This document shows, piece by piece, positions 21,648 through 31,742 of a stretch of 64,000 bases of DNA; position 1 is the stretch's first letter, and each line of letters opens with the position of its first letter. The stretch is from Elmis aenea (taxonomy: Eukaryota; Arthropoda; Insecta; Coleoptera; Elmidae). A program made the translations under genes and the position numbers. The stretch is from NCBI GenBank assembly GCA_947652605.1, contig OX393583.1, positions 10,147,222-10,211,221 on the forward strand, in the 5' to 3' direction. The notes below the pieces were generated by a model. The model saw only the letters and a program-made list of their open reading frames with translations, did no database searches and was not told the DNA's origin.

Positions 21648-22308
21648 CCCTCCAGTACTAACATGATTTTTGTAACGCGAGTACTAACATCGGTCTGTGG
21701 GACCGAATTCATCCAAAGCTTATTTTATAAGTATTATTTAAATTCTAGGTGTGCTTTATATTAAAAAAAAACCTTCGAAGCATATTTGAATCTGTAGGTA
21801 CTCTTTGAATTAAATGCTGCAAATACGTTTGTGGCAGCTATGTTTAGTATACGATAAAAAATTACCATAGGCCACCTTCTCGTATTTCTAGCGCAGTTAT
21901 AGCCTGAGCACAGTTTGTCCACTATATCAACACCAGACTTTGTATATTGTACAACATAATAATTTGTGGTTTTCCCGTATTTTCATCAAGACTATCAAAA
22001 TCGTAGGGTATTTCTCGTTTGTTCTTTTTTATTATGCCTACCACAGATCGTTTCTGCTCCAACAAAGTTTTACATAATGGTATTAATAATCCAATTAGTA
22101 ACATCAATACTAACACGGGTCTGTGAGACCGAAATACCCAAAAAAACTGGCAAAAATCGCTAAAAAACGCTTGCCACTGCGAGAGCTGGTAGATAAATAA
22201 ATATAATGAAGATAGCGACGAGCCCAACCCCCTCCTCACATTCGTTTTCTAGTTTCGGGGATAAAATTGGGGGGTCGGTCTGTGAGACCGCATGTTAGCA
22301 CTGGAGGG
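21648..22308 (-). mobile_element. piggyBac deletion derivative
   Basis: TTAA lies at 21644-21647 and 22309-22312. The terminal repeats are CCCTCCAGTACTAACATG and, reversed from the right, CCCTCCAGTGCTAACATG. A palindromic GGTCTGTGRGACCG word occurs at about 21693, 22119 and 22278. TTAA duplication and a CCC start define piggyBac. It keeps remnants of the transposase C-terminal half. Confidence 0.92.
21772..22100 (-). pseudogene. piggyBac transposase relic
   Basis: The minus strand reads LCKTLLEQKRSVVGIIKKNK then REIP (about 22085-22010), matching the conserved VGTxRKNKxEIP block. After a frameshift near 21925 it reads SGVDIVDKLCSGYNCARNTR then RWPMVIFYRILNIAATN. This holds the GVDxVDK motif that carries the last catalytic Asp region of piggyBac transposases. 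The N-terminal two thirds are deleted. The element that contains it is bounded by its own TIRs. Confidence 0.85.
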
Positions 22309-22312
22309 TTAA

Positions 22313-23985
22313 AAAACATTTGAAGTGGCAATTCATATCATCAAAAATTACCTTTTTTGTAAGTTTAGCATCAATAATAAAAGACAGGTAATCAAAAATC
22401 GAAATTTCTCGCTTATTATTGAAACAGTACGGGTTATCTGAAAATTGATAACTAATCTCGAAACAATTGATACCCAGTTTTCCTATTCAATCGACTGGGT
22501 ATCTTAAAAATGTTCCGAGATGCTGTAGTGAGAAAATATAATGGAAAATTCGTAATTAATCTTGAGGTATTAATAAGAATCACAACAAAAATAATAAGAA
22601 CCAATTTATAATGCTTTATTGTATTTTTAAGACAGTGGATTTGAAAAAGAGTGTATATTGCTTATTGTAGATTGAAAATGTTGTGGTTATAATATTTTAC
22701 CACGCAAATATTTTTTTTTGTAGCAATAAAATGCTGCAGTATTATAACGATCGTTTCGAGATAGATAGGAATAAAATTAGGTTAATTTACCTAATGAAAT
22801 AAATACCATGCTCTTGTTTCGAATGCAATCAGATTTAAATGTTTTATTTAACGTTCAGCGTATTAAAAGTAAAGCAGTAAGGCAATTGTTTTAAGGTCCG
22901 CTGTAAATGAAAAATAAAAAGCGTTACTAAATATCTACTTTTATTTATAGCGATATTTTCAAATGCAAATTTTATAAGCGAATAAAATCTTTGGTACTCT
23001 GAATCTCCCTTTCTCTGTTTTTGAACTTAGTATCAATAATATATTCCGCCCCAAGACTTTATTTCAGAAGACAAAAGAGGGAATGTAAATAGTGTTTTTG
23101 TAATATCTTTTTAACGTCCTCCTTATCCTGGCATTCATTTATTTCTTTGGGAGCGTCCGTCTTTTGTCTCGGCCCAAACAAAACACAGCCTTAACTACCT
23201 TTTGTCCAAGTGTCACTTTCTTTTGTTTCTTCTGCTGCCGTAAAAGTTTAATGTTAAGAAGTGTTTTTATGTATTTCTTATCTCTCTTGTGCTGTACAGG
23301 TTACATTTTTTTGTTTAATTATTTATTAATGCACTACTCGCGAGCGCAATTATTAAAATTGCAAAAGCGTATAAAAAAATCAATTAAGTATATTTCAAGC
23401 AAATGCCAGCTCCAACAAAGGCCGGGGTATTCTTACTATTCATTCAAGAAATTGAAATGAAGAATAGAAGTCACTCCAGTACAAATGGAATCGTATGCAA
23501 TTAAAAAAAAAAACACTGCATAGACAAAAAACAATCAATTTGTTTGTCGATGCTAAATAAGTTATGACGATACTGTAAATTTATTGTCTCTTTGAATTGC
23601 TAGTGATTTGGTAGTCGTATCCATGACGTTATTAATAGCTTATTGCTAATTTATTAATTTACTAGTTTTTGTATTACAGGTTAAACCAAAAATACTATTA
23701 TATGACATAATATAACATTAAAAATTGCTTTTTAAAACATAAAAACTCTAAGAAAAATTAAAAAATCGCATGTTTTTGAAGTCCTGTTGCTCTATATGCA
23801 TATTTGTTATTAGAACTAAAGCTGTACTTGTTCTAAAGACAATAATAAATACGACTGAGTTTTTTAAACCCAAATACCTCCTTATCATTGGTACTTTAAA
23901 TTTAAAACCGAAAGCTTGTATATACTGGTTTTGTCTGTAAAGCAGTGATTTTAAATCTGTAATTCAACAGTTATTATTAGAAATA
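22313..23985. other. 1.67 kb with no supported feature
   Basis: A 98-codon plus frame (23164-23460, MSRPKQNTALTT) lies in somewhat more complex sequence but has no recognisable domain. This may be host single-copy DNA. Confidence 0.45.
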
Positions 23986-24100
23986 CAGTGTGTCCCAGTT
24001 ATCGTGTATATTGGTTAAATGAGTAAAAATTATCTATGATTTAAGAGCAAAAATTCTATAACAAATCTTGAAAACAATTAAAAGCTTTTAAGCTATTCAT
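23986..24100. mobile_element. Single end of a CAGTGTGTCCCAG MITE
   Basis: TA at 23984-23985 is followed by CAGTGTGTCCCAGTTATCGT. No matching opposite end is seen. Confidence 0.35.
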
Positions 24101-24235
24101 TAAAAACAAACGTTTTCGATTTTTGCTGATAATTTGCCCATTTGAAATCATACTTAAAATATTTTTCTACAGTATGGGACACTTTTTTGCCAAGATTTGA
24201 AATTTGTTAACAAATTTAACCCATCTTAATTTTTT

Positions 24236-24480
24236 TGTGCTCGAAAACAATTGCTCCAAAGAAAATTGCTCGAATACAGTTGCTCGAATGGAAAGTTCCT
24301 CGAAAACCTAGTTGCTCGAATAACAATTTCTTGAAAAGAATATTGCTCGAAATAATGAAATTAGTTACTCAAAGAAAATTTTCGAGAAATTGTTATTCGA
24401 GCATATAGGCTTTCAAGGAACTCTCCATTCGAGCAATTGTATTCGAGCAATTGTCTTTCGAGCAATTGTTTTCGAGAAAT
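24236..24480. repeat. 245-bp palindrome built from TTGCTCGAA units
   Basis: Left-arm and right-arm positions pair around 24358 (for example TCGAAAACAATTGCTC at 24241 with its complement at 24460-24475). Arms are about 100 bp with a loop near 24335-24385. Each arm contains several TTGCTCGAA / TTCGAGCAA units spaced roughly 15-25 bp apart. It may be a small foldback element. No target duplication was identified. Confidence 0.8.
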
Positions 24481-24828
24481 TTTCTCCAAACAGTTTGTGT
24501 CATTAATGTGTATGGGTTGTTAGGTTTATCTTTGAAACCATTAGATTTTATCTAACTCATATAGAGTTTGTTACTATCTACTTAATGTGTCGCATACCTA
24601 ACTGTTTTAAATAAACCATTGGTGTAACGAATGGATGCCTAAACACTTTAAAAATTAAGAAACTTCCTTTAAAATATTTGCGTGTAAAAGTTTAAAGAGA
24701 TTAACTGCCTCTTTTTAATTGTTATTAAAAAACACTGGTCAATTTTGTTTTTAGAGGACAATTTATATTTCCTACCTGCATTTTGCACAAAATTTACTAT
24801 TCTGCTACTTCTAATTAAAAAAACATTA
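24481..24828. other. No recognised feature
   Basis: 348 bp of AT-rich sequence between the palindrome and the hAT. Confidence 0.5.
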
Positions 24829-25056
24829 GTCTAGTACAGTGGTTCTCAAACTGGGTGCCGCGGCACCCTAGGGTGCCGTAAGTATACCAGAAGGGTGCCG
24901 CGAAATTTTTAACTGTTTATATGTTTAAAACCAAATATTTAACTGCTACAAATATCTAAATCTAAAACAAAAAATTATACTCCTATATTTTAATTATATT
25001 GGACAAAGCTTAAATAAAAGTTATTATTTGGTTTTTGGTGTTCCAAATCAACTTAT

Positions 25057-25702
25057 TTAACAGACATATTTGATCACCTGAACAAGTGGAACTCCAGTAT
25101 GTAAGGAAGAAATGAAAATATATTTTGACTTCTGCAGATAAAATTAAGGCGTTTAAAGATAAAATTAAAATGTGGAAAATAAAATTATACTCAAATAATG
25201 TAGAAATGTTTGTTAAAGTTGCCGAATTGTAATATAATAACAAAGATTTGCAAAAGCTTAGTTACAGTCATTTAACATTTTTAGAAGAACAAATTAACCA
25301 TTATTTCCCAGACATATCAGTTAATTTGTAAGATTGGATTAGAAATCCATTTGTAGAGTCAACATCTGAAATAAGTGACTTAAGTCTTATGGAAGTTGAA
25401 GAATTAATTGATATACGTAACGATCGCACGTTAAGATTGAAGCATTCAGAAATATGTCTGAATTCATTTTGGATAACAATTATAAAGGAACACCCCAATA
25501 TAGGGTTCAAATCACTTAATATTTTATTGCAGTTTTCCAAATCGCATTTCTGTGAACTAGGATTTTCTGCACTCGTAAATATTAAAACAAAGAAGAGAAA
25601 GAGACTAAAAATCCTTGAAAATGAGATGAGAGTATGTCTCTCAAAAACACGACCTAATATCAAAGAAATATGCAAACACCATCACGCACATATTTCACAT
25701 TA
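25057..25702 (+). pseudogene. hAT transposase C-terminal relic
   Basis: The frame reads LTDIFDHLNKWN, stop, NIFTSADKIKAFKDKIKMWK, EMFVKVAEL, stop, LSYSHLTFLEEQINHYFPDI, stop, DWIRNPFVES. It then stays open over 25389-25703: EELIDIRNDRTLRLKHSE, NILLQFSKSHFCELGFSAL and RPNIKEICKHHHAHISH. This matches the C-terminal catalytic/dimerisation region of ZBED5/FAM200-like hAT transposases. Three stops interrupt it and the N-terminal BED finger and most of the catalytic core are gone. Confidence 0.85.
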
Positions 25703-25820
25703 AGTTCACATTTTAACACCAAACACTTTATAATAAATTTTGTTTTGTACGTGTTTGTGCTGTTTGGAAATAAACTTACTTTAAATAACTTTCTTTTTTT
25801 TCTGTAAAAAACAAAAAAAA

Positions 25821-25842
25821 TAAATAAATAATAATAATAATA
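25821..25842. repeat. AAT-rich microsatellite
   Basis: A short AATA/AAT run just inside the right end of the hAT. Confidence 0.7.
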
Positions 25843-25916
25843 GGGGTGCCGTGAATTTGGTTTAATGATTTCAGTGTGCCGCCAGACAAAAAAGTTTGAG
25901 AACCACTGGTCTAGTA

Positions 25917-26287
25917 CATTAATTTAGCTTACTATATCTATTACTAGTGTCCAAAAATATTGAAATAAATAAAAAAATAGTTGAGATTACTTTTTTCAAA
26001 TCATTATTCCACACAAAATTAATAATTTTTCCCCGAAGACATTATTTAAGGAAAACATTTTTATTTTACGTCTTTCCTTCGTGATCTAAATTGGCATGAT
26101 TAATGAAAAAAAATCTCATGAAATTATTAAAATATTGTATAGGTTCTTGATTTTGTTGTGATAACTTTAACAAGAAAAATATATCATCTACAATAAAGAG
26201 ACAGGAAAATTAGTCAAAATGTTCTTTTAAAAGAGATTTTTATAAATAAAATAAGTGATTTCTTAAAAAAAAATTATAGAAGTATTA
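25917..26287. other. No recognised feature
   Basis: 371 bp of AT-rich sequence between two elements. Confidence 0.5.
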
Positions 26288-26289
26288 TA

Positions 26290-26760
26290 CAGCGTCATTT
26301 AAAAAGTCTGCAACAAATGGAAAAGTATTTTATTATTGATTTCTCAGAGAATTTTATTCGTGATAAAAGTTGGTGCATGGTCGAAAACTAATATTAAGAC
26401 GAAAACAAGTTCAATAAAAGTCATAGGACACTAGATTTTAGCGATTTTTGAAATATTCGCAAGAGTAAAGTGCCTTTATTTGAAGAGAAAAATTTTTATG
26501 GTAAAGAGTCATTTGAAACCTAAAAATAGGGCTATATTTAGATTTTGATAGTCAAATTCCAGTTTTTATTAATTAAGAAATTTTAAGCATACTCTTGCAA
26601 ATATTCTAAAAACCGCTAAAATCTTATGTCCTATGACTTTTTAATTGACCTTTTTTTTTAAAATAAGTTTTAGACCATGCATCAATTTTTATCAAGAATA
26701 AAATTTTCTGAGAAATCAATTTTTTTCTTCCATTTGTTGCAGACTTTTTGAATGACGCTG
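26290..26760. mobile_element. 471-bp foldback MITE (CAGCGTCATT)
   Basis: TA flanks lie at 26288-26289 and 26761-26762. The ends are CAGCGTCATTTAAAAAGTCT and the near-complement (AGACTTTTTGAATGACGCTG). The arms extend about 200 bp and meet near ATTCGCAAGAGTA / TACTCTTGCAAATAT. Two damaged copies lie inside the hAT at 17170-18637. Confidence 0.85.
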
Positions 26761-27489
26761 TATATAAAGTAGTTTTTTTCTGTTTAATTTAGCTTTTTAT
26801 TTACATTTGTATACAAATTAGTTGCTTCAGTAAAACAAGTTTTGACGATTTAGCTAAATATTGTTGTACCTAAAATCCAATACGTGTGTGATATATATTT
26901 TTTAAGTAGGTAAACACTAATAAATTTGTGTCGCAAATTCACGCTTTTTTCCCGTCACCATTTTCTGTGAAAGTTTATCGGGGCTAAACGCGAGGAAGTT
27001 AATATAAGGCAATTTTTCCAATATTTTAATTATAGAGGGGAAGTTTTTTGTTCTCGTGTTCCAATAGCTCTACAAATTCACCCTCTTAAAGTATTTTAGA
27101 TAGAGTTTTCCTAATTAAAAGTTTAGAAAACTGTCGAGGAAAAATACGTCATTCTATGTAGGCGAACTCACGTTCATTTTGAGACGGTAGAAGAACATTC
27201 ATCACGTGATAAAATAAAAGCAAATTACACTACAAATTGGGGAAAAAAAATTATCTGCAAATGAAATCTATTGTGCTAATAATATATCTTCGAAAATCCA
27301 AATATTATTGTAAATTTTTAAAAGCTGAATCTAGGACAGTTAATAAAGAATTGTGCAAGTGTTACAGGACATTTAATTAATAAAAATAATACAAACGTCA
27401 CTTGCTAATGGTTTTGGTGTTAATTTTAATAATTATTTAAAAATAACTTTTAAAAGTATATTGTAATGTTTTTTTAAAAATATATTTTA
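26761..27489. other. Upstream flank of the pogo-like transposase
   Basis: No copy of the right-end terminal repeat (GGGGAGACCGGTATCAATTG) could be found here, so the left boundary of that element is unknown. The patch at 26940-27000 is less AT-rich and may be host DNA. Confidence 0.5.
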
Positions 27490-27502
27490 TTATTAATTCC
27501 AG
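27490..27502 (+). promoter_or_regulatory. Possible 3' splice site just before the transposase ATG
   Basis: TTATTAATTCCAG ends four bases before the start codon. It fits an acceptor with a nearby branch-like TTAAT. This would allow an untranslated first exon upstream, but it is a weak signal in such AT-rich DNA. Confidence 0.3.
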
Positions 27503-27506
27503 CAAA

Positions 27507-29249
27507 ATGGTGAAACCTCGCCATAGAAAAACACACCGAGGGTGGGAGATTCCTCAGGCCTTATTCCATGAGGCTGCAGATAAAATAATAAATGAAAATG
27601 CCACAATAAGAGAAACAGCACGAGAATATGGGATGTGTCATGTAACTCTGCAACGTTTTGTTAAAACTTTAAGAAATAAAATGGGATACAATCCTCATAA
27701 TAGAGTATTTACAAAACAACAAGAAAAAGAACTATGTGATTACTGCGAGAGCTCTGCTAAACTCTATTATGGACTTTCACCTAAAAATCTGCGAACATTA
27801 GCCTACCAGTTTGCAAAACAGAATCACTGTAATTACCCTGGGACATGGGACACCACCGAAACAGCAAGTGCAGACTGGTTGACAGCATTTCTCAAACGAA
27901 ACCCCAAATTATCAATACGGACTCCTGAATCAACTAGTCTTGGCCGGGCAATGAATTTTAATGAGGAGAATGTCAATAAATTTTTTGACAATCTAGCAAA
28001 TGTATTGGAAAGATTTGAGTTTCAACCTAATAACATCTACAATGTGGATGAAACCGGCTGCACAACTGTTCAAAAACCTAACAAAGTTATTGCTAAAAAG
28101 GGGATCAAACAGGTTGGAGCAATAACTTCTCAGGAGCGGGGAACTTTGGTAACAATATGTTTGGCAGTGAATGCACTTGGAAATACCATACCTCCTATGT
28201 TTGTGTTCCCTTTGAAACGGTACCATGAACACTTTGTAAGAGACGGTCCACAACAATGTATTCGAACCGTAAACAAAAGTGGTTGGATGCAGGAAGAAGA
28301 TTTCTTGATTTTTGTGAAACATTTTGCAAAGTACGATAAACCAAGTGCAGAAAACAGAGTTCTACTTATCCTGGACAATCACAGCTCTCATCTGTTTATG
28401 TTTATACCTTTGATAGAGTTCTGCAGGTCCAATTATATAACATTGCTATCATCTCCGCCACATACGTCACACAAGTTACAGCCACTGGATCGGGGTGTTT
28501 TCGGGCCATTCAAAACATTTTTTAATACTGAATGTGACCAGGGGATGAAAATGCATCGAGGAAAACGAATGACAGTGTACGATATACCAGGATTAGTACG
28601 AGAAGCTTTGCCCCTCGCAGTTACTCCAAAAAATATAAGTTCAGGATTCAGATGTTCCGGAATATGGCCTTTCAATCGCAATGTTTTCACTCCGTATGAA
28701 TTCGCTCCTTGCAGTGTTACTGATAGACCACTGGAAGTTCAAATGGATGAACCTTCACCTAGCATCTCAGTGGAAACTCATGTTGCTGAACCTTTACCAA
28801 GCACATCGAGAGCTTTATCTACACCATCGCCTCCGTTAGTTCCCGACATTTTAACGTCGCCTACAGCTCCTTTAAAACGCACACCTGAGCAGATTCGTCC
28901 TTTTCCTAAGGCGGATTTTACGAAACCGAAAACATCAAGGAGGGTTAAAGGAAAAACAGCCGTGCTTACAGATACACCCGAAAATACTATTATAGAGCTA
29001 CGGTACAACAAAAAAAAAGCGGCATTTGCAAAAAAACAGGTTTTGATTAAGAAGAAAACCAAAACAACTTTAAAGAAGGCGAGAAAAGAATCTTCTTCTG
29101 AAGAGGAAGAAGATACTATATGTCTGGTTTGCTGTGGTGCTTACAGCCAAAGTAAGGAAGACTGGCTTCAGTGTAGGCAATGCAAGGGATGGGCCCACTC
29201 TTCCTGTGCAAACAATAATGTTTTATTTGTTTGCAAGCATTGTGACTAA
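27507..29249 (+). CDS. Pogo/Tigger-like transposase with C-terminal PHD finger, intact
   Basis: This 580-aa uninterrupted frame is the only complete protein gene in the window. Residues about 10-55 form a helix-turn-helix of the Psq/CENP-B type (ATIRETAREYGMCHVTLQRF). Residues about 115-140 (ADWLTAFLKRNPKLSIRTPE) are the second DNA-binding part. The DDE_1 nuclease follows with Asp181 (YNVDETG), Asp290 (LILDNHSSH) and Asp328 (HKLQPLDRGVFGPFK), so all three catalytic acids are present. Residues about 420-530 are a Pro/Ser then Lys-rich linker. The tail is a complete C4HC3 PHD finger: Cys539, Cys542, Cys556, Cys559, His564, Cys567, Cys576, Cys579. It should cut and insert at TA. A right TIR is seen at 29794 but no left one, so it may be an immobile copy or a domesticated gene. 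Confidence 0.93.
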   Translation: MVKPRHRKTHRGWEIPQALFHEAADKIINENATIRETAREYGMCHVTLQRFVKTLRNKMGYNPHNRVFTKQQEKELCDYCESSAKLYYGLSPKNLRTLAYQFAKQNHCNYPGTWDTTETASADWLTAFLKRNPKLSIRTPESTSLGRAMNFNEENVNKFFDNLANVLERFEFQPNNIYNVDETGCTTVQKPNKVIAKKGIKQVGAITSQERGTLVTICLAVNALGNTIPPMFVFPLKRYHEHFVRDGPQQCIRTVNKSGWMQEEDFLIFVKHFAKYDKPSAENRVLLILDNHSSHLFMFIPLIEFCRSNYITLLSSPPHTSHKLQPLDRGVFGPFKTFFNTECDQGMKMHRGKRMTVYDIPGLVREALPLAVTPKNISSGFRCSGIWPFNRNVFTPYEFAPCSVTDRPLEVQMDEPSPSISVETHVAEPLPSTSRALSTPSPPLVPDILTSPTAPLKRTPEQIRPFPKADFTKPKTSRRVKGKTAVLTDTPENTIIELRYNKKKAAFAKKQVLIKKKTKTTLKKARKESSSEEEEDTICLVCCGAYSQSKEDWLQCRQCKGWAHSSCANNNVLFVCKHCD

Positions 29250-29523
29250 TTTCTGTTTACAAGTATTTTTCGTTGTCTTTATTTAATTTGTTGTTATTTG
29301 TTATCAACAATTTGGCCTCAGAATATTTTGGCTAATTTATTAGAAGTTATGTTTGTTTTCTTAGTTTTATTTGTTTTTTATTCTTTTCCATAATTCGAAT
29401 TAAAACTAATAAGTTTTTGTTTATTATTTACGTTGTTTGTATAAATGACATTGTTTTATTGTTCTCAACAATTTATATTAATACATTTCTTTCTTTAGCG
29501 TCTAAATATTTTACTAAATTTAC

Positions 29524-29610
29524 GTTACAACTGTTGAAATTGATGTTACAATTGACACTACAAATGTTACATTTGACACCAGTACGGTGTCATTAGTAAC
29601 AATTTGAGGT
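29524..29610. repeat. Phased GTTACA repeats downstream of the transposase
   Basis: GTTACA occurs at 29524, 29545 and 29566, exactly 21 bp apart, within copies of TGTTACAATTGACA-like units. A related GTAACAATTTG lies near 29596. The same GTTACAATTGATACC forms the inner part of the right terminal repeat. They are plausible transposase binding sites. Confidence 0.6.
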
Positions 29611-29770
29611 ACGTATAAAAATATTTTTTTTATATAAAAGGTTAATTTTTTTTGCAAAATATAAAGGTGTCAGCATAAGCCCTAAACATAAGACAATGCC
29701 ACAGTATTTTTTTCAGAGGGCTTGTATGGTCCAATAAACGAAAAAAAAAAATCGATTAAAATAAATTTTT

Positions 29771-29794
29771 GTTACAATTGATACCGGTCTCCCC
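29771..29794. repeat. Right terminal repeat of the 27507 pogo-like element
   Basis: Read inward from 29794 the end is GGGGAGACCGGTATCAATTG followed by TAAC, with TA at 29795-29796. It resembles the 18875-19476 MITE end (GGGGAARGTCGGGT). A partner left end was not found. Confidence 0.6.
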
Positions 29795-29796
29795 TA

Positions 29797-31096
29797 CTTC
29801 TGGTGCAGTTAAAAAAACTAGTGCAAAAAATCTACAATAGCAATTTGAAGTACAATCAAGTTATTGGTTTTGACATTGGTAACAATTTTTAATAGTTGTT
29901 ATTATTATATTGTTGAACTAATTTAAATTTATAGTACTTTTACAATCTAAATTTTAAACAGTTGCTTCATGCTTAAAGAATTTTCGATATTGAAAATGAA
30001 GTAAAAAGTGTTATGTTTGCTTATGTCCATACCTGATAGTGATAATCCACTCAATTAACTCACCGATATTATCCCATTTCCAACAAAATAAAAAAAAAAC
30101 TAAATTGAAATTTGAACAGAATCATGTCCATTCAGTTTAATTTAAGTTTTTAATGAAGCCCTTGTATATTTCTTTAGGGCTGAAATTCTCTTAAAAAGTT
30201 TTAATAGAAGCTCGGCTCGTTTCGTTCGCTTTTTCAATGAGATGAATTTTAATTTTGTGTATAATTGGAACTTGTTATTTCTTTGACGAGAAAGAGAAAT
30301 GAAGAATTAGAAAAACAAGGACGGCCAGCGTCAATCGATAGCCAATGTCTTCCATTTTTATTACAACAGACACAACTTTTACAGTTAGTTTTATGAGTTA
30401 GTTAAATATACGCCAATAAATTTATCACTACAGCGAACGTGAAGGATAATTAAAATTAATTGAAAGTTCAATGAAACTTTCACCGCTCCGAAACTTGAAA
30501 ATATTGGAAATTGGCTTCAAAAATGTTCTAGGCATCCAACAATTTTTTGTAACGTTTTTTGTTTTTGTGTTCACAATAAAGTAGGTTTGTTTTTAAATTG
30601 TGTTGTACTAGATTTCAAAACGTGTACTAACTTATATTATGCATGCAGGGTTTTACAAACTTAATTATAAAAAACAAAAAAGTTTGAAAGTTACTTACGA
30701 AAAATTAAAAATTCACATTCGTTCTTTTTTTTTTAATTTTTTGCTTTCAAATATTAAAAAAAAATAATACTACTTTCTAGAAGCAACTTTTTAAATTAGA
30801 CCTTTCGACAGTTTTGGGCAATCATTATTTCTCTTTGCATTGGAAAACAGTTTTAAAATTTTAAATACAGCTATTTGTTTAACATAACACATAAAATTTA
30901 AAAATGACAAGAAAAAAGTTCAAAAGTCATTTTTTATGAAATAGTTTTTGCCATTAAAAAAAGTATCCGAAACTTAACAAAACTGTAAACCTTGTTCACT
31001 TTAAAGTACAATAATCACCAATTACCATTGTTATAACCGCGGCAGAGATTGAACATCATCTATAAGCCTGAATGGGATGCAACAAGTTAAAAGCTA
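29797..31096. other. 1.3 kb with no recognised feature
   Basis: The stretch 30180-30500 is more complex in composition and may be host single-copy sequence. No coding signal is supported. Confidence 0.5.
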
Positions 31097-31098
31097 TA

Positions 31099-31740
31099 CA
31101 GGGTGGTCCAAATTCGATGGGATTGCATGGGTATCTCGCTTAATAGGCAAGATAGAGAAACGGTTAAATTACCAAAAATGGGCAGTTTTTTGGGACATAT
31201 TCAGAACCGTTATCAAAAATATTTTATCATATCCGGTTTTTGAGATATTAGAGGAAAACTGTTTTTTTGTCATATTAATAATGTGTCATATCTCTGTTAT
31301 TGTTGTAAATATCAAAAAAGTTTATTAACAATATTTTTAGATATTTTTATGTTAAGTTTGATTACACTAAAATAAAACTTTTTGCGCTCGCCGGTAAAAA
31401 GTTATGACACAAACTTACCTTTTTTTAAATAAAAGCTATAGTTGGCTATGGTCTATTTAAATTCCTTATTTTTTTCTCATTCCAAATATATAAGGGTTAA
31501 TGTATTTATTTTCAATAATACGCAAGTTACAAAGGTTTTTCAGTTTTTTTAAAGATGAAAAACAAAAAGTAGGCTGTGGAAACAAAAAAAAATCAAGAAA
31601 AACAGAACATTATAGAATATATTTGACAACTGTTCTGAGTTCATCTCAAGAAAGTGCTCATTTTTGATAATTTAACCGTTTCTCTATCTTGCCTATTAAG
31701 CAAGATACCCATGCAATCCCATCGAATTTGGACCACCCTG
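31099..31740. mobile_element. 642-bp MITE, family A, complete copy
   Basis: TA flanks lie at 31097-31098 and 31741-31742. The ends are CAGGGTGGTCCAAATTCGAT and its complement. The arms extend more than 100 bp (GGGATTGCATGGGTATCTCG, AGATAGAGAAACGGTTAAAT). The interior has no coding. Other copies are at 54883-55527 (inverted orientation) and 52101-54620 (interrupted). Confidence 0.93.
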
Positions 31741-31742
31741 TA

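Larger units (their letters stand above)
24837..25908 (+). mobile_element. hAT element (Charlie/ZBED-like) with perfect 8-bp duplication
   Basis: GTCTAGTA at 24829-24836 is repeated at 25909-25916. The ends are CAGTGGTTCTCAAAC and its complement. GGGTGCCG words lie inside both ends (GGTGCCGCGGCACC at the left). The 1,072-bp element is an internal-deletion derivative that keeps the C-terminal part of its transposase. Confidence 0.95.

Noticed and set aside
23164..23460. 98-aa plus-strand frame
   Set aside because: Starts in unremarkable sequence, no domain, no supporting splice or promoter signals.
24236..24480. CRISPR-like array of TTGCTCGAA
   Set aside because: Units are only 9 bp, irregularly spaced and inverted around a centre, in a eukaryotic context. 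It is a palindrome, not a CRISPR.
28778..29062. Minus-strand frames inside the pogo transposase
   Set aside because: Antisense shadows of the 580-aa coding frame.
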